A DNA stretch of 64,000 bases from CAWINY01 sp963837635 (GTDB lineage Bacteria > Acidobacteriota > Terriglobia > Terriglobales > Acidobacteriaceae): contig CAWINY010000007.1 of NCBI GenBank assembly GCA_963837635.1, positions 1,426,001 to 1,490,000 on the forward strand, given 5' to 3'. This document shows positions 32,932 to 40,816 of this stretch, one piece after another. The notes under the pieces are model-generated. The model was not told where the DNA came from and did no database searches. It was given only the letters and a program-made list of their open reading frames with translations. Position 1 is the first letter of the stretch, and the number at the start of each line of letters is the position of its first letter. The translations under genes were made by a program, and so were the position numbers.

Positions 32932-33894
32932 ATGACAAAGGCGGAGTGCAATCATCAGCTTTCGGAGTCGGCAGTTATTGAGCAAATTCCACTCGCCTGC
33001 TCGGATGAACTTGCCGCTGTTGAGTTCTTAGAACAGCAACGCTGGGGGGACTCGCCCGCTTGTGTTCATTGCGGCAGCGTAGGAGTCTACAAGATGACTG
33101 ATGCCAAAACCGGGCAGCGAAATAAGCGCTATCTGTGGCGCTGCCGCGATTGCAAACAACAGTACACGGTGCGCATCGGCACGGTTTACGAAGAATCTCG
33201 CTTGGAGCTACGCCACTGGTGCTACGCATTTTTTAGAGCCTGTACATCGAAAAAGGGTGTCTCTGCTTTGGAGTTGAAACGCAACTGTCAAATCAGCTAC
33301 AAATCGGCACTCTTCCTAATGAATCGGATTCGCTTTGCTATGGCCACAGATGAGAGCGCTCCGCCACTGACCGGGACGGTCGAATGCGATGAAACCTATG
33401 TCGGGCCGCGCAAAACGCGCTATCCCGGCATGAGCAAGCGTGGCCGTGGTACCAGCAAAACCCCGGTGTTTTGCGCTGTGGAACGAGAGGGCCAGATTCG
33501 GCGTCGCGTCGTTACTGATGTAACCGCCAAAACACTCAAAGGGGCGATCCGCGAAGAAGTTGACAGGAGTGCGCGCATTGTTACGGATGAGTTTCAGGCA
33601 TACGTGGGCATCGGCAAAGAATACGCTGGCGGTCACGATACCGTGTGCCACGCCACAAAGGAATATGCTCGTGGCGACGTGCACACGAACACGGCAGAGA
33701 GCAGCCATGCTCTCGTAAAACGGGGGATCGTGGGCATCTATCACAACGTCAGTCGCGAATACCTGCATCGGTATCTGTGGCAGTTCGATTTCCTTTGGAA
33801 CAATCGCAAGCGCAACGACGGCGAGCGCACGGTTCTTGCAATCAAAGCAGCAGAGGGCAAGCGCTTAATGTACAAACAGCCACTTGCGAACTAG
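32932..33894 (+). CDS. IS1595-family (ISXO2-like) transposase
   Basis: This is a 320-aa transposase with an N-terminal zinc ribbon (CVHCGS ... WRCRDCKQQYTVRIGTVYEES). The catalytic core is GTVECDETYVGPR (first Asp), IVTDEFQAY (second Asp) and VHTNTAESSHALVKRGIVGIYH, followed by the typical LHRYLWQFDFLWNNR. The ATG at 32932 lies 7-10 bp after the promoter's last element. An upstream reading frame through the tRNA is not coding. The gene is intact. Family members commonly carry passenger genes, which fits the surrounding ORFs. Confidence 0.92.
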   Translation: MTKAECNHQLSESAVIEQIPLACSDELAAVEFLEQQRWGDSPACVHCGSVGVYKMTDAKTGQRNKRYLWRCRDCKQQYTVRIGTVYEESRLELRHWCYAFFRACTSKKGVSALELKRNCQISYKSALFLMNRIRFAMATDESAPPLTGTVECDETYVGPRKTRYPGMSKRGRGTSKTPVFCAVEREGQIRRRVVTDVTAKTLKGAIREEVDRSARIVTDEFQAYVGIGKEYAGGHDTVCHATKEYARGDVHTNTAESSHALVKRGIVGIYHNVSREYLHRYLWQFDFLWNNRKRNDGERTVLAIKAAEGKRLMYKQPLAN

Positions 33895-33911
33895 GGGTAC
33901 ACTCGGAGGTA

Positions 33912-34058
33912 ATGACCACGGCAAAAAAGAAAGCGACACGACCGAAGAAGGCCGCTCCAGGCCCAAAACCAGACGCCCTAAAACTGGAGGGTGATTGGCG
34001 GGATGCGATCAAGAAATCGCTGGACAAGAAGAAGCCCGCATCCGGTTGGCCGAAATAG
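33912..34058 (+). CDS. Lys-rich 48-aa passenger protein
   Basis: This encodes MTTAKKKATRPKKAAPGPKP, then DALKLEGDWRDAIKKSLDKK, ending KPASGWPK. The start follows GGAGG closely. A basic N-terminal half suggests nucleic-acid binding, and the DWRDAIKKSLxKKxPxxGWP pattern looks conserved in style. It begins 18 bp after the transposase stop and is probably co-transcribed with it. Function unknown. Confidence 0.6.
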   Translation: MTTAKKKATRPKKAAPGPKPDALKLEGDWRDAIKKSLDKKKPASGWPK

Positions 34059-34072
34059 GAGCGACCGCAGCC

Positions 34073-34264
34073 ATGTGGACTAGGACCGAAACGTGCGAGT
34101 GCGGAAGGGTGTGGGAACTCAAGCGCATCAAGATCATTATGCGAGACAAGGATTCACTCAACTGCATCTGCGGGCGTGAATTGATTCACTGGAATGGCGG
34201 ACATATGTGGACTGGAACACTCGTCTCAGATATTCGCGACGCGCATACGAAAAAAGCGAAATAG
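34073..34264 (+). CDS. Small zinc-ribbon-like passenger protein (63 aa)
   Basis: This encodes MWTRTETCECGRVWELKRIK and ends in DIRDAHTKKAK. Cysteine pairs CECG and CICG, about 22 residues apart, could form a zinc ribbon. AGGAG lies 11 bp before the ATG. It is the last gene before the right terminal repeat of the IS1595-type element. It follows the Lys-rich ORF by 14 bp, so the two are probably co-transcribed with the transposase. Confidence 0.6.
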   Translation: MWTRTETCECGRVWELKRIKIIMRDKDSLNCICGRELIHWNGGHMWTGTLVSDIRDAHTKKAK

Positions 34265-34328
34265 CCAAATCCAGCAAGTGTGCGCTAACCGTGTCGTTAT
34301 TCGGGATTGCGTAAAGTACACACTTCCG

Positions 34329-34336
34329 TTACAAAT
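34329..34336. repeat. 8-bp target-site duplication of the IS1595-type element, right copy
   Basis: TTACAAAT immediately after the right terminal repeat, identical to 31740-31747. Confidence 0.7.
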
Positions 34337-34353
34337 TACCAAATTACAAATGA

Positions 34354-35337
34354 TTAGGGTCCAATTGGCTGGATGCCGTCGGCGGTCACCATGACCGTGC
34401 GCGGCTGATGATCGGCGCCCAGGGCGGGCAGCTCCTTGCTGTTCAGCGAAAGTTCGAATCCAGCGGCATTGCCGACGGTCAGCTTGATCTTCTGACGGGC
34501 CGTGACCGTCAGGTCGGGATCGCCCGGGTGAAGCATTTGCCGAATCGGAGGATCGCTGTCCGCCACGATAGAAATCCACGACAGTTCCCTGGCCCGGATT
34601 CGCAAGGTGAATTCCGCCGCTTCCGCCGGATGGCCGGGAACCATGGAAGCTTGGGCGGCGGAGGGGACCGGGGTGCTAGGCGGCGATACCGGCGTAAGCT
34701 GCGGTTGCGCAGGACCTTCCTGCGCGGTCCCAACCGTTGCTTCTCGCTTGTCGGGGGTGCCGTTTGTGCTCGTTGGGTTGGGAATTACCGCCTGCTCGGT
34801 CGGGTCGCTTCCGCCGGCTTGGCGGTGCACAACCCGCGCCTTCAGTCGACTCAACCCGACAACAATATCTTCGTGGATATGTCCGCGGTGGCGGACGTAG
34901 AGGCGGACCCCGCCAGCACAGAGGGCAAATAGGGCGGCGAACACCAGAATGGGCATCCACCGCAGTTGGGCAACCGGAGAACTCCCGTCAGTCTCAGTTC
35001 GCGAGACTACTTCCTTTTTACGTTCCGAGGCCCGCCCCTTAGGGGCTCCGCTTGCATGCCCGGAGGGTCGCGATGGCTCGAGGCTGCCTACCAGGCACGC
35101 CTCTTCGCCGGCGGCCTCCAGGTAGTCGGAAACCGCCTCTTCCGGATTGATGCCCAGAAACTTGGCGTAGGCGCGGACGAAGCCCCGGTTGAAGACGCCC
35201 CCGGGTAGCTTGGCGAAGTCTTCTTCTTCCAATGCTTGCAGCGAACGGGTTCCGATCTTAGTGGCGCCGGAAATCTCGTCCAACGAGATGCCACGCAGCT
35301 CGCGCTCGCGTTTCAGACGATCGCCAAACGGTCCCAC
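34354..35337 (-). CDS. rodZ: RodZ-like cytoskeletal/HTH protein
   Basis: This is a 327-aa inner-membrane protein linking MreB-type cytoskeleton to the wall in better-studied bacteria. The N-terminus is a Cro/HTH_25 helix-turn-helix (LKRERELRGISLDEISGATK, IGTRSLQALEEEDF, GGVFNRGFVRAYAKFLGIN). One transmembrane helix follows near residue 130 (MPILVFAALFALCAGGVRLYV), then a Pro/Thr-rich linker. The C-terminal DUF4115 beta domain follows (LRIRARELSWISIVADSD ... GNAAGFELSLNSKEL). Gene order with mreB is not present here. The stop is 26 bp from the end of the IS1595-type element. Confidence 0.8.
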   Translation of the reverse strand: MGPFGDRLKRERELRGISLDEISGATKIGTRSLQALEEEDFAKLPGGVFNRGFVRAYAKFLGINPEEAVSDYLEAAGEEACLVGSLEPSRPSGHASGAPKGRASERKKEVVSRTETDGSSPVAQLRWMPILVFAALFALCAGGVRLYVRHRGHIHEDIVVGLSRLKARVVHRQAGGSDPTEQAVIPNPTSTNGTPDKREATVGTAQEGPAQPQLTPVSPPSTPVPSAAQASMVPGHPAEAAEFTLRIRARELSWISIVADSDPPIRQMLHPGDPDLTVTARQKIKLTVGNAAGFELSLNSKELPALGADHQPRTVMVTADGIQPIGP

Positions 35338-35657
35338 CTACGGCCCCCTGCGCCGGTACGTTGCGCTGAATTGGAAAGGAATGACACAGGGATCATAGGA
35401 AGGCCCCGAAGCCATGTCAACAAAAAGACCCCGGTGGCCAGTGGGCCGTGGGGTTAGTAACTGACCACTGAGCGCTGGCCACTGCCCACTTTTTAGCGCA
35501 TTTGCATGTTCCACAGCCCGGGGCTCCCGGGGGACATGGCTGTTCGGGTGCCTGAGATCTTGAGGTGCAGCTTATAATGGCTCAACTGTAAGGATGCGGC
35601 TGGGTTTGTCATCTTAGGAAATCAGCCGGAGTCGGGCTGCGATCAGGCCAGTTCAAG
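35338..35657. other. Intergenic region with ACTGACCACTGAGC-type repeat
   Basis: No gene was seen. At 35458-35491 a CTGACCACTGAGCGCTGGCC repeat resembles the one at 55808-55850. A TATAAT at 35573-35578 may be the -10 box for the following GAF-GGDEF gene, without a clear -35. Confidence 0.4.
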
Positions 35658-36719
35658 ATGAACCGCGAGGCGCAAGAGACCGAACGCAAGCGATATCTGC
35701 AGGAGCTCCACATCTTCCACGATGTGGCGAAGGCGATTACGTCCTCGCTGAACCTGGACTCGATCCTGCAGACCATCATGGACAAGATGGCGGAATACTT
35801 TCGCCCGGACACGTGGTCCCTGCTGATGGTGGACGAGACTTCCGACGAACTGTACTTTGCGATTGCGGTAGGAAGCGTCTCGGAGAGCCTGCGCTCGGTC
35901 CGCCTCAAGGTGGGCGAAGGCGTTGCCGGTTGGGTGGCGCGTCATGGCGAACCGCTGATTGTGCCCGACGCGGAGCATGACCCGCGCTTCTCCAAGCGCA
36001 TCGACGAGATCACCCAATGGAAGACCCGCTCGATCCTCTGTTTGCCGCTGAAATCCAAGCAACGCGTACTGGGCGTGATTCAACTGATCAACGTTCCCAT
36101 GGAGGCCTTCGGCGACGAGCAAATCTTCTTCTTACAATCGCTGTGCGACTATGCCGCCATCGCTATCGATAATGCCCGCTCGGTGGCGCGCATCGAGGAA
36201 CTCAGCATCACCGACGACTGCACCGGCCTCTACAATGCCCGGCATCTGTACAGTTGCATCGATTCCGAGGTCTCGCGCTCCCAGCGCTTCGGTTACGAAT
36301 TCACCGTGCTGTTTGTCGACCTGGATCACTTCAAGGTGGTCAACGATACCCATGGGCACCTGTACGGCAGCCATCTGCTGCAGGAGGTCGGGCGGAAGCT
36401 CAAGGCGAACCTGCGCTTTATCGATTTGGCCTTTCGCTACGGCGGGGACGAGTTTGTCGTGTTGCTTCCCCAAACCCCCCGAGACCAAGGGATTCTCGTA
36501 GCCCAGCGGTTATTGGATATGTTCCGCGACGCTACGTTCCTCTCCCATCACCAGCTCGATCTGAATGTGCGAGCCAGCATCGGCGTAGCCACCTTCCCCC
36601 ACGATGGCTCCGATGGCCGCGAGATCATCCGGCAGTCGGACGAGGCGATGTACATGGTGAAGAACACTACCCGCGACGCTATCGGAATCGCCGGCCAAGG
36701 CGTCATCGACCCGCCGTAA
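35658..36719 (+). CDS. GAF-GGDEF diguanylate cyclase
   Basis: This is a cytoplasmic 353-aa c-di-GMP synthase. The GAF sensor domain spans about residues 25-170 (LDSILQTIMDKMAEYFRPDTWSL ... GVAGWVARHGEPLIVPD ... FFLQSLCDYAAIAIDNA). The GGDEF domain follows, with DDCTGLYNARHLYS, VDLDHFKVVNDTHGHLYGS and active-site RYGGDEF (262-266). An I-site RFID lies five residues before GGDEF, so feedback inhibition is expected. No transmembrane segment was seen. The next gene encodes a PstS-like exported protein, and a PAS-GGDEF gene follows that. Confidence 0.9.
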   Translation: MNREAQETERKRYLQELHIFHDVAKAITSSLNLDSILQTIMDKMAEYFRPDTWSLLMVDETSDELYFAIAVGSVSESLRSVRLKVGEGVAGWVARHGEPLIVPDAEHDPRFSKRIDEITQWKTRSILCLPLKSKQRVLGVIQLINVPMEAFGDEQIFFLQSLCDYAAIAIDNARSVARIEELSITDDCTGLYNARHLYSCIDSEVSRSQRFGYEFTVLFVDLDHFKVVNDTHGHLYGSHLLQEVGRKLKANLRFIDLAFRYGGDEFVVLLPQTPRDQGILVAQRLLDMFRDATFLSHHQLDLNVRASIGVATFPHDGSDGREIIRQSDEAMYMVKNTTRDAIGIAGQGVIDPP

Positions 36720-36750
36720 CGTTACCAGAGTTCTTTGCGCTTTTACATTC

Positions 36751-36770
36751 CTGTAATAATCGCCTGTCAT
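36751..36770 (+). promoter_or_regulatory. Pho-box-like direct repeat upstream of the PstS-like gene
   Basis: CTGTAAT (36751-36757) and CTGTCAT (36764-36770) resemble the CTGTCAT half-sites bound by PhoB. They are 13 bp apart rather than the usual 11, so this is a weak candidate. Confidence 0.25.
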
Positions 36771-36822
36771 GCTGTACATCGTAGTGTGTGTCGTACATAC
36801 CCCAGGGAGTTTTTGTCCAATA

Positions 36823-37713
36823 ATGAGAGCAGTCCGGTTCCCGCTTTTACTGGCCTTATTTACCTCGTTCACCTCGCTCATGCTCGCCGCCGATTCAACT
36901 GCCATCCGCGTGCGAGGAGACGATACCTTGATCCTGGCCGCCCAGCGCTGTTCGTCGTTGTTCAAGGTGGAAAATCCCCAAGCCAACGCCAATTTCCAGG
37001 TCGCCGGTGGCGGCGCCACGAAGGGATTTGCGGCGCTGGAAGACGGCAATGCCGACGTGGTCCAGGCCAAGTCAGCTCACAGCGGCGCCACCATGGATCG
37101 CAGTGAGCGCAGAATCGTGCGCATCCCAGTCGCCACGGAAAGCATTGTGGTTTACGTCCACGACTCCAATCCGATTAAGCAGTTATCGCTGGCCGAGTTG
37201 AGGGGCATCTATACCGGCCAGATCCGGAATTGGAAGCAGTTGGGCGGAAGCGACCATCTCATTACGCGTTACTCCGGTGAGAGCACCAGCGGGATCAACG
37301 ATTTCTTTCAGCAGGTGGTCCTAGGCGGCGTGGAGGCCGAAGGTTTTTGGGGCAAGGCTTCGACCAAAGAGTTCATCGATGCGGTGGCGCAGGACAAGAA
37401 TGCCATTGGATATAGCACTCTCTATCCCTTGGCGAAAGGCGTGCACACGGTGGCAATCCGGAGAGCCAACGGATCGCTCGCGGTGGCGCCCACCTGGGAG
37501 AACATCTGCAAACACGATTATCCGATAAACCGGACCGTTTACTGGTATGTGGCGGAGCATCCGAGCGGAGCGCTCCGAGACTTTCTGGCGTGGATTTACA
37601 TGCCCCACGGACAGATGGTATTTGAGAGTGTGGGCTTCTTTCCCCTGCCGCTAGGCGAACGCAATGCCGGACTGGCGCTACTCAAGGGCAAGGTTGCCAA
37701 CGGATCTCGTTGA
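36823..37713 (+). CDS. PstS-like periplasmic phosphate-binding protein
   Basis: This is an exported 296-aa solute-binding protein. The ATG at 36823 begins the signal peptide MRAVRFPLLLALFTSFTSLMLA. The mature part has IRVRGDDTLILAAQRCSSLF, GGGATKGFAALEDGNADVVQ (the GS/GxGxGxG-type phosphate loop region), and LAELRGIYTGQIRNWKQLGG. TRYSGESTSGINDFFQQVVL and AIGYSTLYPL follow. This order is that of PBP-like domains in PstS-type proteins. No pstCAB genes follow, so it may instead sense phosphate or another oxyanion. Neighbouring GGDEF genes on the same strand suggest a signalling context. Confidence 0.75.
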   Translation: MRAVRFPLLLALFTSFTSLMLAADSTAIRVRGDDTLILAAQRCSSLFKVENPQANANFQVAGGGATKGFAALEDGNADVVQAKSAHSGATMDRSERRIVRIPVATESIVVYVHDSNPIKQLSLAELRGIYTGQIRNWKQLGGSDHLITRYSGESTSGINDFFQQVVLGGVEAEGFWGKASTKEFIDAVAQDKNAIGYSTLYPLAKGVHTVAIRRANGSLAVAPTWENICKHDYPINRTVYWYVAEHPSGALRDFLAWIYMPHGQMVFESVGFFPLPLGERNAGLALLKGKVANGSR

Positions 37714-38104
37714 GGGCGGAGACTTAACGGCTAGTTCGGCTGCGGGCGTCCCCCGTATGGCCGGTTGATTTCTCGGGAATCGGGCGAGTGGATCGCTCCA
37801 ACATGCCCTTCCCCACCAGACCCGTGTTTTCTGTGACTTAGGCTACATCGGCCGCAGCATTTGAGGTTGTAAATCGTTCGGCCGGGGCCTCGATCAAATT
37901 CTAATTTCCTTAACGCCCATCCGAAATCTCGATTAGCTGACGGTGAGAATTGGTTTGGACGGCGGTTAGAAGAGAGTGCAATTCCTCAACTGGGCCAAAT
38001 AGCCTAGAACCGTGAAACCAGCCATGGGCCGGCTTTTCCAGGCGTTCAGCGCGGAAAGGCAGGAGCGGAGCCAATTTGGCTCGCAACCTGCAACCTGTGC
38101 TGCC
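37714..38104. other. Intergenic region before the PAS-GGDEF gene
   Basis: No gene or clear signal was seen. In-frame codons from 38012 lead into the following gene but are not family-like. Confidence 0.35.
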
Positions 38105-39163
38105 ATGAACTTGGAGCGGAAGCAGCGCAATGTCGGGGCAGCCCATCCTGGCTGGCTGCCCGAGCAAATTCTCGACCAGCTTGGCCATGCCGTTCTGGTG
38201 ACGAACCAAAAAGATGAAATCGTCTATGTCAGCAAGATGGCCGAGCAGATCACCGGCTACACGCCCGAGGAAGCGTTGCATCATCGCGGTTGTCGCGAGC
38301 TGTTTGAGCATTTCGACGCGGATGGGAACTTGCTATGTAAGAAGGACTGTCCCATGTCCGCCTGCGGGCTGACGGGCCGGTCCCACGAGTCGGCCGTGTA
38401 CATGCGACACAAGTCGGGCCAGCTGATTCCCGTAGTAACCAGGATTTCGCCCTACCGCTCCCCGGATGGCGACATCACCGGCACCATCCAGACGTTTACC
38501 CAGCATGCCCGACTGGCAGAAGCCGAACGCCGCATCGCCGAACTGGAGGAGCTCGCAATGATTGACCCGCTGACCCGCCAGCTGAACCGGCGCGGCTTTG
38601 AACAAGCCTTGGAGCAGGCCATCGAAGACTTCCGGCGGTACAAGCGGCTGTTCTCCATCTTGTTTGTGGACCTCGACCACTTCAAGCTGGTCAATGACAA
38701 CTTCGGCCATGGCGTGGGAGACGAACTTCTCGTGGCCGTGGCACGAACCCTGAAGGACAGCCTGCGTCGGAGCGACTCCATTGGCCGCTGGGGCGGGGAA
38801 GAATTCGTGCTCCTGTTGCAGGGTAGCGGCTTCGGCGTCGCATGCGTTGCCGAGCGTTGCCGCAAGCTGGTCGCGGCCACGTCCGTTGCGGCAGATATCC
38901 GGGTGACGGCTTCCATTGGCGTCACGGCGGTTCGTGCGGGCGACTCCGCGGAAGGAATTATCGCGCGCGCCGACCGGCTGTTGTATGAGAGCAAGGCCAA
39001 GGGACGAAACCGCATTACCAGCGATTCCTTGCCCGCGGCAGTTAAGGCCTGCCGCCCCGCGAAAGCAGAAGCCCATGGGTTTCTGCGCAAAAAAGAGCTC
39101 CCGGCTCACCTGGCGGCTGTGCCCGATAGGGTCTTTGTCCCTCGGCAAGCTCGTTCGCGATGA
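38105..39163 (+). CDS. PAS-GGDEF diguanylate cyclase with cysteine-rich PAS loop
   Basis: This is a cytoplasmic sensor diguanylate cyclase. The PAS domain (HAVLVTNQKDEIVYVSKMAEQITGYTPEEAL) contains a cysteine-rich insert (CRELFEHFDADGNLLCKKDCPMSACGL), seen in a PAS subgroup that may bind a metal or sense redox. The GGDEF domain has DPLTRQLNRRGFEQAL, FVDLDHFKLVNDNFGH and active-site RWGGEEF. An I-site RRSD lies five residues earlier. The start is uncertain: the ATG at 38105 (MNLERKQRNVG) precedes the PAS region directly, but a GTG at 38012 is in frame and neither has a strong ribosome site. The C-terminal tail after the GGDEF domain is basic and probably disordered. Confidence 0.85.
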   Translation: MNLERKQRNVGAAHPGWLPEQILDQLGHAVLVTNQKDEIVYVSKMAEQITGYTPEEALHHRGCRELFEHFDADGNLLCKKDCPMSACGLTGRSHESAVYMRHKSGQLIPVVTRISPYRSPDGDITGTIQTFTQHARLAEAERRIAELEELAMIDPLTRQLNRRGFEQALEQAIEDFRRYKRLFSILFVDLDHFKLVNDNFGHGVGDELLVAVARTLKDSLRRSDSIGRWGGEEFVLLLQGSGFGVACVAERCRKLVAATSVAADIRVTASIGVTAVRAGDSAEGIIARADRLLYESKAKGRNRITSDSLPAAVKACRPAKAEAHGFLRKKELPAHLAAVPDRVFVPRQARSR

Positions 39164-39230
39164 TCCACGCTCAATCTGTAAGGCTAACACTCGGCCGTAC
39201 TTGATCTGGAGAGTTGCGGGGCTGGGAGGG

Positions 39231-39644
39231 TCACCGCACACCTTGGCGGTTGAGGAACTCGCCGTATTGTTTGTCGGTGCCGAGAATGTGCCCCTTCAGC
39301 CAATCCTGCAGGAAAATCAGCAGTGACATCGGAATCAGCGAAGAGTTTCCCTCGTCGTAGGACTTCTTGAACAGGAGCACGCGGCGGGTCAAAATCTCGT
39401 GCTCCAGCTTGTGCGCGGCCAGACCGGGGAAATTGTATTTCGCCATCAGCCGCTCTTCTTCCCCGAAGTGATACTTCGTATAGGCGATCAACTGTTTCAA
39501 GAGCTGGTCGGCAACGCTGAGTCCCTGTCCAAGATCGACCGCCTCACACAGGTCGTTGAGCAGAGCGATCAAATGCCTGTGCTGCGCGTCTAGTGCGGCG
39601 ACTTGAACGCTGTAGCTGGATTGCCACAGGAAGGTTTCGCTCAT
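39231..39644 (-). CDS. Bacteriohemerythrin
   Basis: This is a 137-aa non-heme di-iron oxygen-binding protein. The ATG at 39644 begins MSETFLWQSSYSVQVAALDA; the upstream frame is not family-like. All ligand motifs are present: DAQHRHLIALLNDL (His), YHFGEEERLM (His and Glu), HKLEHE (two His) and KGHILGTDKQY (His and Asp). It binds O2 reversibly through the di-iron centre and may deliver oxygen or act in O2 signalling. The adjacent gene is the convergent PAS-GGDEF protein. Single-domain hemerythrins next to c-di-GMP genes have been seen in aerotaxis contexts, but a link here is inference. Confidence 0.9.
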   Translation of the reverse strand: MSETFLWQSSYSVQVAALDAQHRHLIALLNDLCEAVDLGQGLSVADQLLKQLIAYTKYHFGEEERLMAKYNFPGLAAHKLEHEILTRRVLLFKKSYDEGNSSLIPMSLLIFLQDWLKGHILGTDKQYGEFLNRQGVR

Positions 39645-40044
39645 ACGGGACCATGGGAGAACGAATGAATTTTGGCACAGCTGACCCAGTAAGACAATGC
39701 CAGGAAAACCTGGTGGTTGGTCAATTTCCGGATTGGCGACGATCCGCTCACAATTCGGCGGTGACTTCCGGGAACGCGGTTTCGGGACAGCAAGAAGAAG
39801 CAGCCGCCCCGTGATTCTGTTGTCCACCGCCAGGCGCCCATGGCCTCAGTGGAGAGTCCCGGCACGGGCCCTACGTTCCGTGCCCGGCCCGATGTCGGGA
39901 GAGTTCTCCGGTCAGGTTTGCCGCCACCGAGAGCGTGCAGTCGATTCCATCCGCAGTCCTCGTGCCGGTTGCTGTTGTTGTGCGTACGCCGTCAGGCGAC
40001 CTGTGGTCAATGTCTTGAGAAGCACACTACTCAAGAACGTTCGA
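39645..40044. other. Intergenic region, nothing recognised
   Basis: Reading frames here overlap the hemerythrin leader and the 3' part of mtgA and have no family-like sequence. Confidence 0.4.
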
Positions 40045-40752
40045 TTACCAATTCACTTGCCGCATCCGACTAAGGATGATCGCGCTGTAGCTATTCATGC
40101 GCTCGGGCCGTCGCTTCAGGGGATTCGGCAGAATCGCGGCAAGCTGTGCCGATTGTTGCCGGCCGACATTCCGGGCCGAGGTTCTGTCGTAGTAATGACA
40201 CGCCGACTCTGCGCCATAAATATCAGGGCCCCATTCGGCCAGGTTGAGGTAAAGCTCCAGAATGCGCTGCTTGCCGAGGACGAATTCGGCCACCGGTACC
40301 AGCGTGGCCTCCGCGCCCTTGCGAAGGAAAGATCGGCCCGTTCCGAAGAACAGGTTTTTTACGAGTTGCTGCGTGAGAGTAGAACCTCCGCGAATGCGAC
40401 CGCCTTCCATATCTTGTTCGGCAGCGAGTTGGATCGCATCCCAATCGAAGCCATGGTGCTGGTAGAAGCGTGCGTCCTCCGCGGCGATGACAGCGTGCTG
40501 GAGATCGGGCGAGATCTGGCTGAGCGGAACAAATTTGTAGCGTTCTTGATACGGCGTGTGGTGAATCCAGGCCTGTAAGCGGCGCTGGATGTGCACTGCG
40601 GTGGTCGGTGGGTCGATCCACCGGGCGGCCACAAGGAGCAGTGCGGCAAGCGACCAAAGAAGCAACGCGCCAATGATAAGCCAACGAACAAAGGATTGGA
40701 GAAGACCCGTCCAAAGCGAGGCCTTGGTTTGTGTGTATGGCCTTGGAGTCAC
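40045..40752 (-). CDS. mtgA: Monofunctional biosynthetic peptidoglycan transglycosylase
   Basis: MtgA polymerises lipid II into glycan strands at the inner membrane. The 235-aa protein has one N-terminal transmembrane helix (LIIGALLLWSLAALLLVAA) and the GT51 motifs. These are AAEDARFYQHHGFDW (catalytic Glu), GGSTLTQQLVKNLFF, RKGAEATLVPVAEF and KQRILELYLNLAEWGPDIYG. No transpeptidase domain follows, which defines the monofunctional type. It is on the same strand as the helicase gene upstream, 64 bp away. Confidence 0.92.
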   Translation of the reverse strand: MTPRPYTQTKASLWTGLLQSFVRWLIIGALLLWSLAALLLVAARWIDPPTTAVHIQRRLQAWIHHTPYQERYKFVPLSQISPDLQHAVIAAEDARFYQHHGFDWDAIQLAAEQDMEGGRIRGGSTLTQQLVKNLFFGTGRSFLRKGAEATLVPVAEFVLGKQRILELYLNLAEWGPDIYGAESACHYYDRTSARNVGRQQSAQLAAILPNPLKRRPERMNSYSAIILSRMRQVNW

Positions 40753-40816
40753 ATTTCAGAATAGCAGCCTGGGCCACTGCGACTGACATGCACCCGGCAG
40801 ATTACCCCCCTGAGGA

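Larger units (their letters stand above)
31748..34328 (+). mobile_element. IS1595-type element with tRNA and passenger genes (2581 bp)
   Basis: The terminal inverted repeats are 31748-31769 (starts CGGAAGTATGTACTTTACGC) and 34307-34328 (complement, starts CGGAAGTGTGTACTTTACGC). They are 22 bp long with one mismatch. An exact 8-bp TTACAAAT duplication flanks them; 8 bp is the expected size for the family. Inside are a winged-helix protein, a 37-codon lipoprotein, a class II tRNA, the transposase and two small passenger ORFs. The insertion lies between metK and rodZ, 18 bp from the rodZ stop side. Confidence 0.75.
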
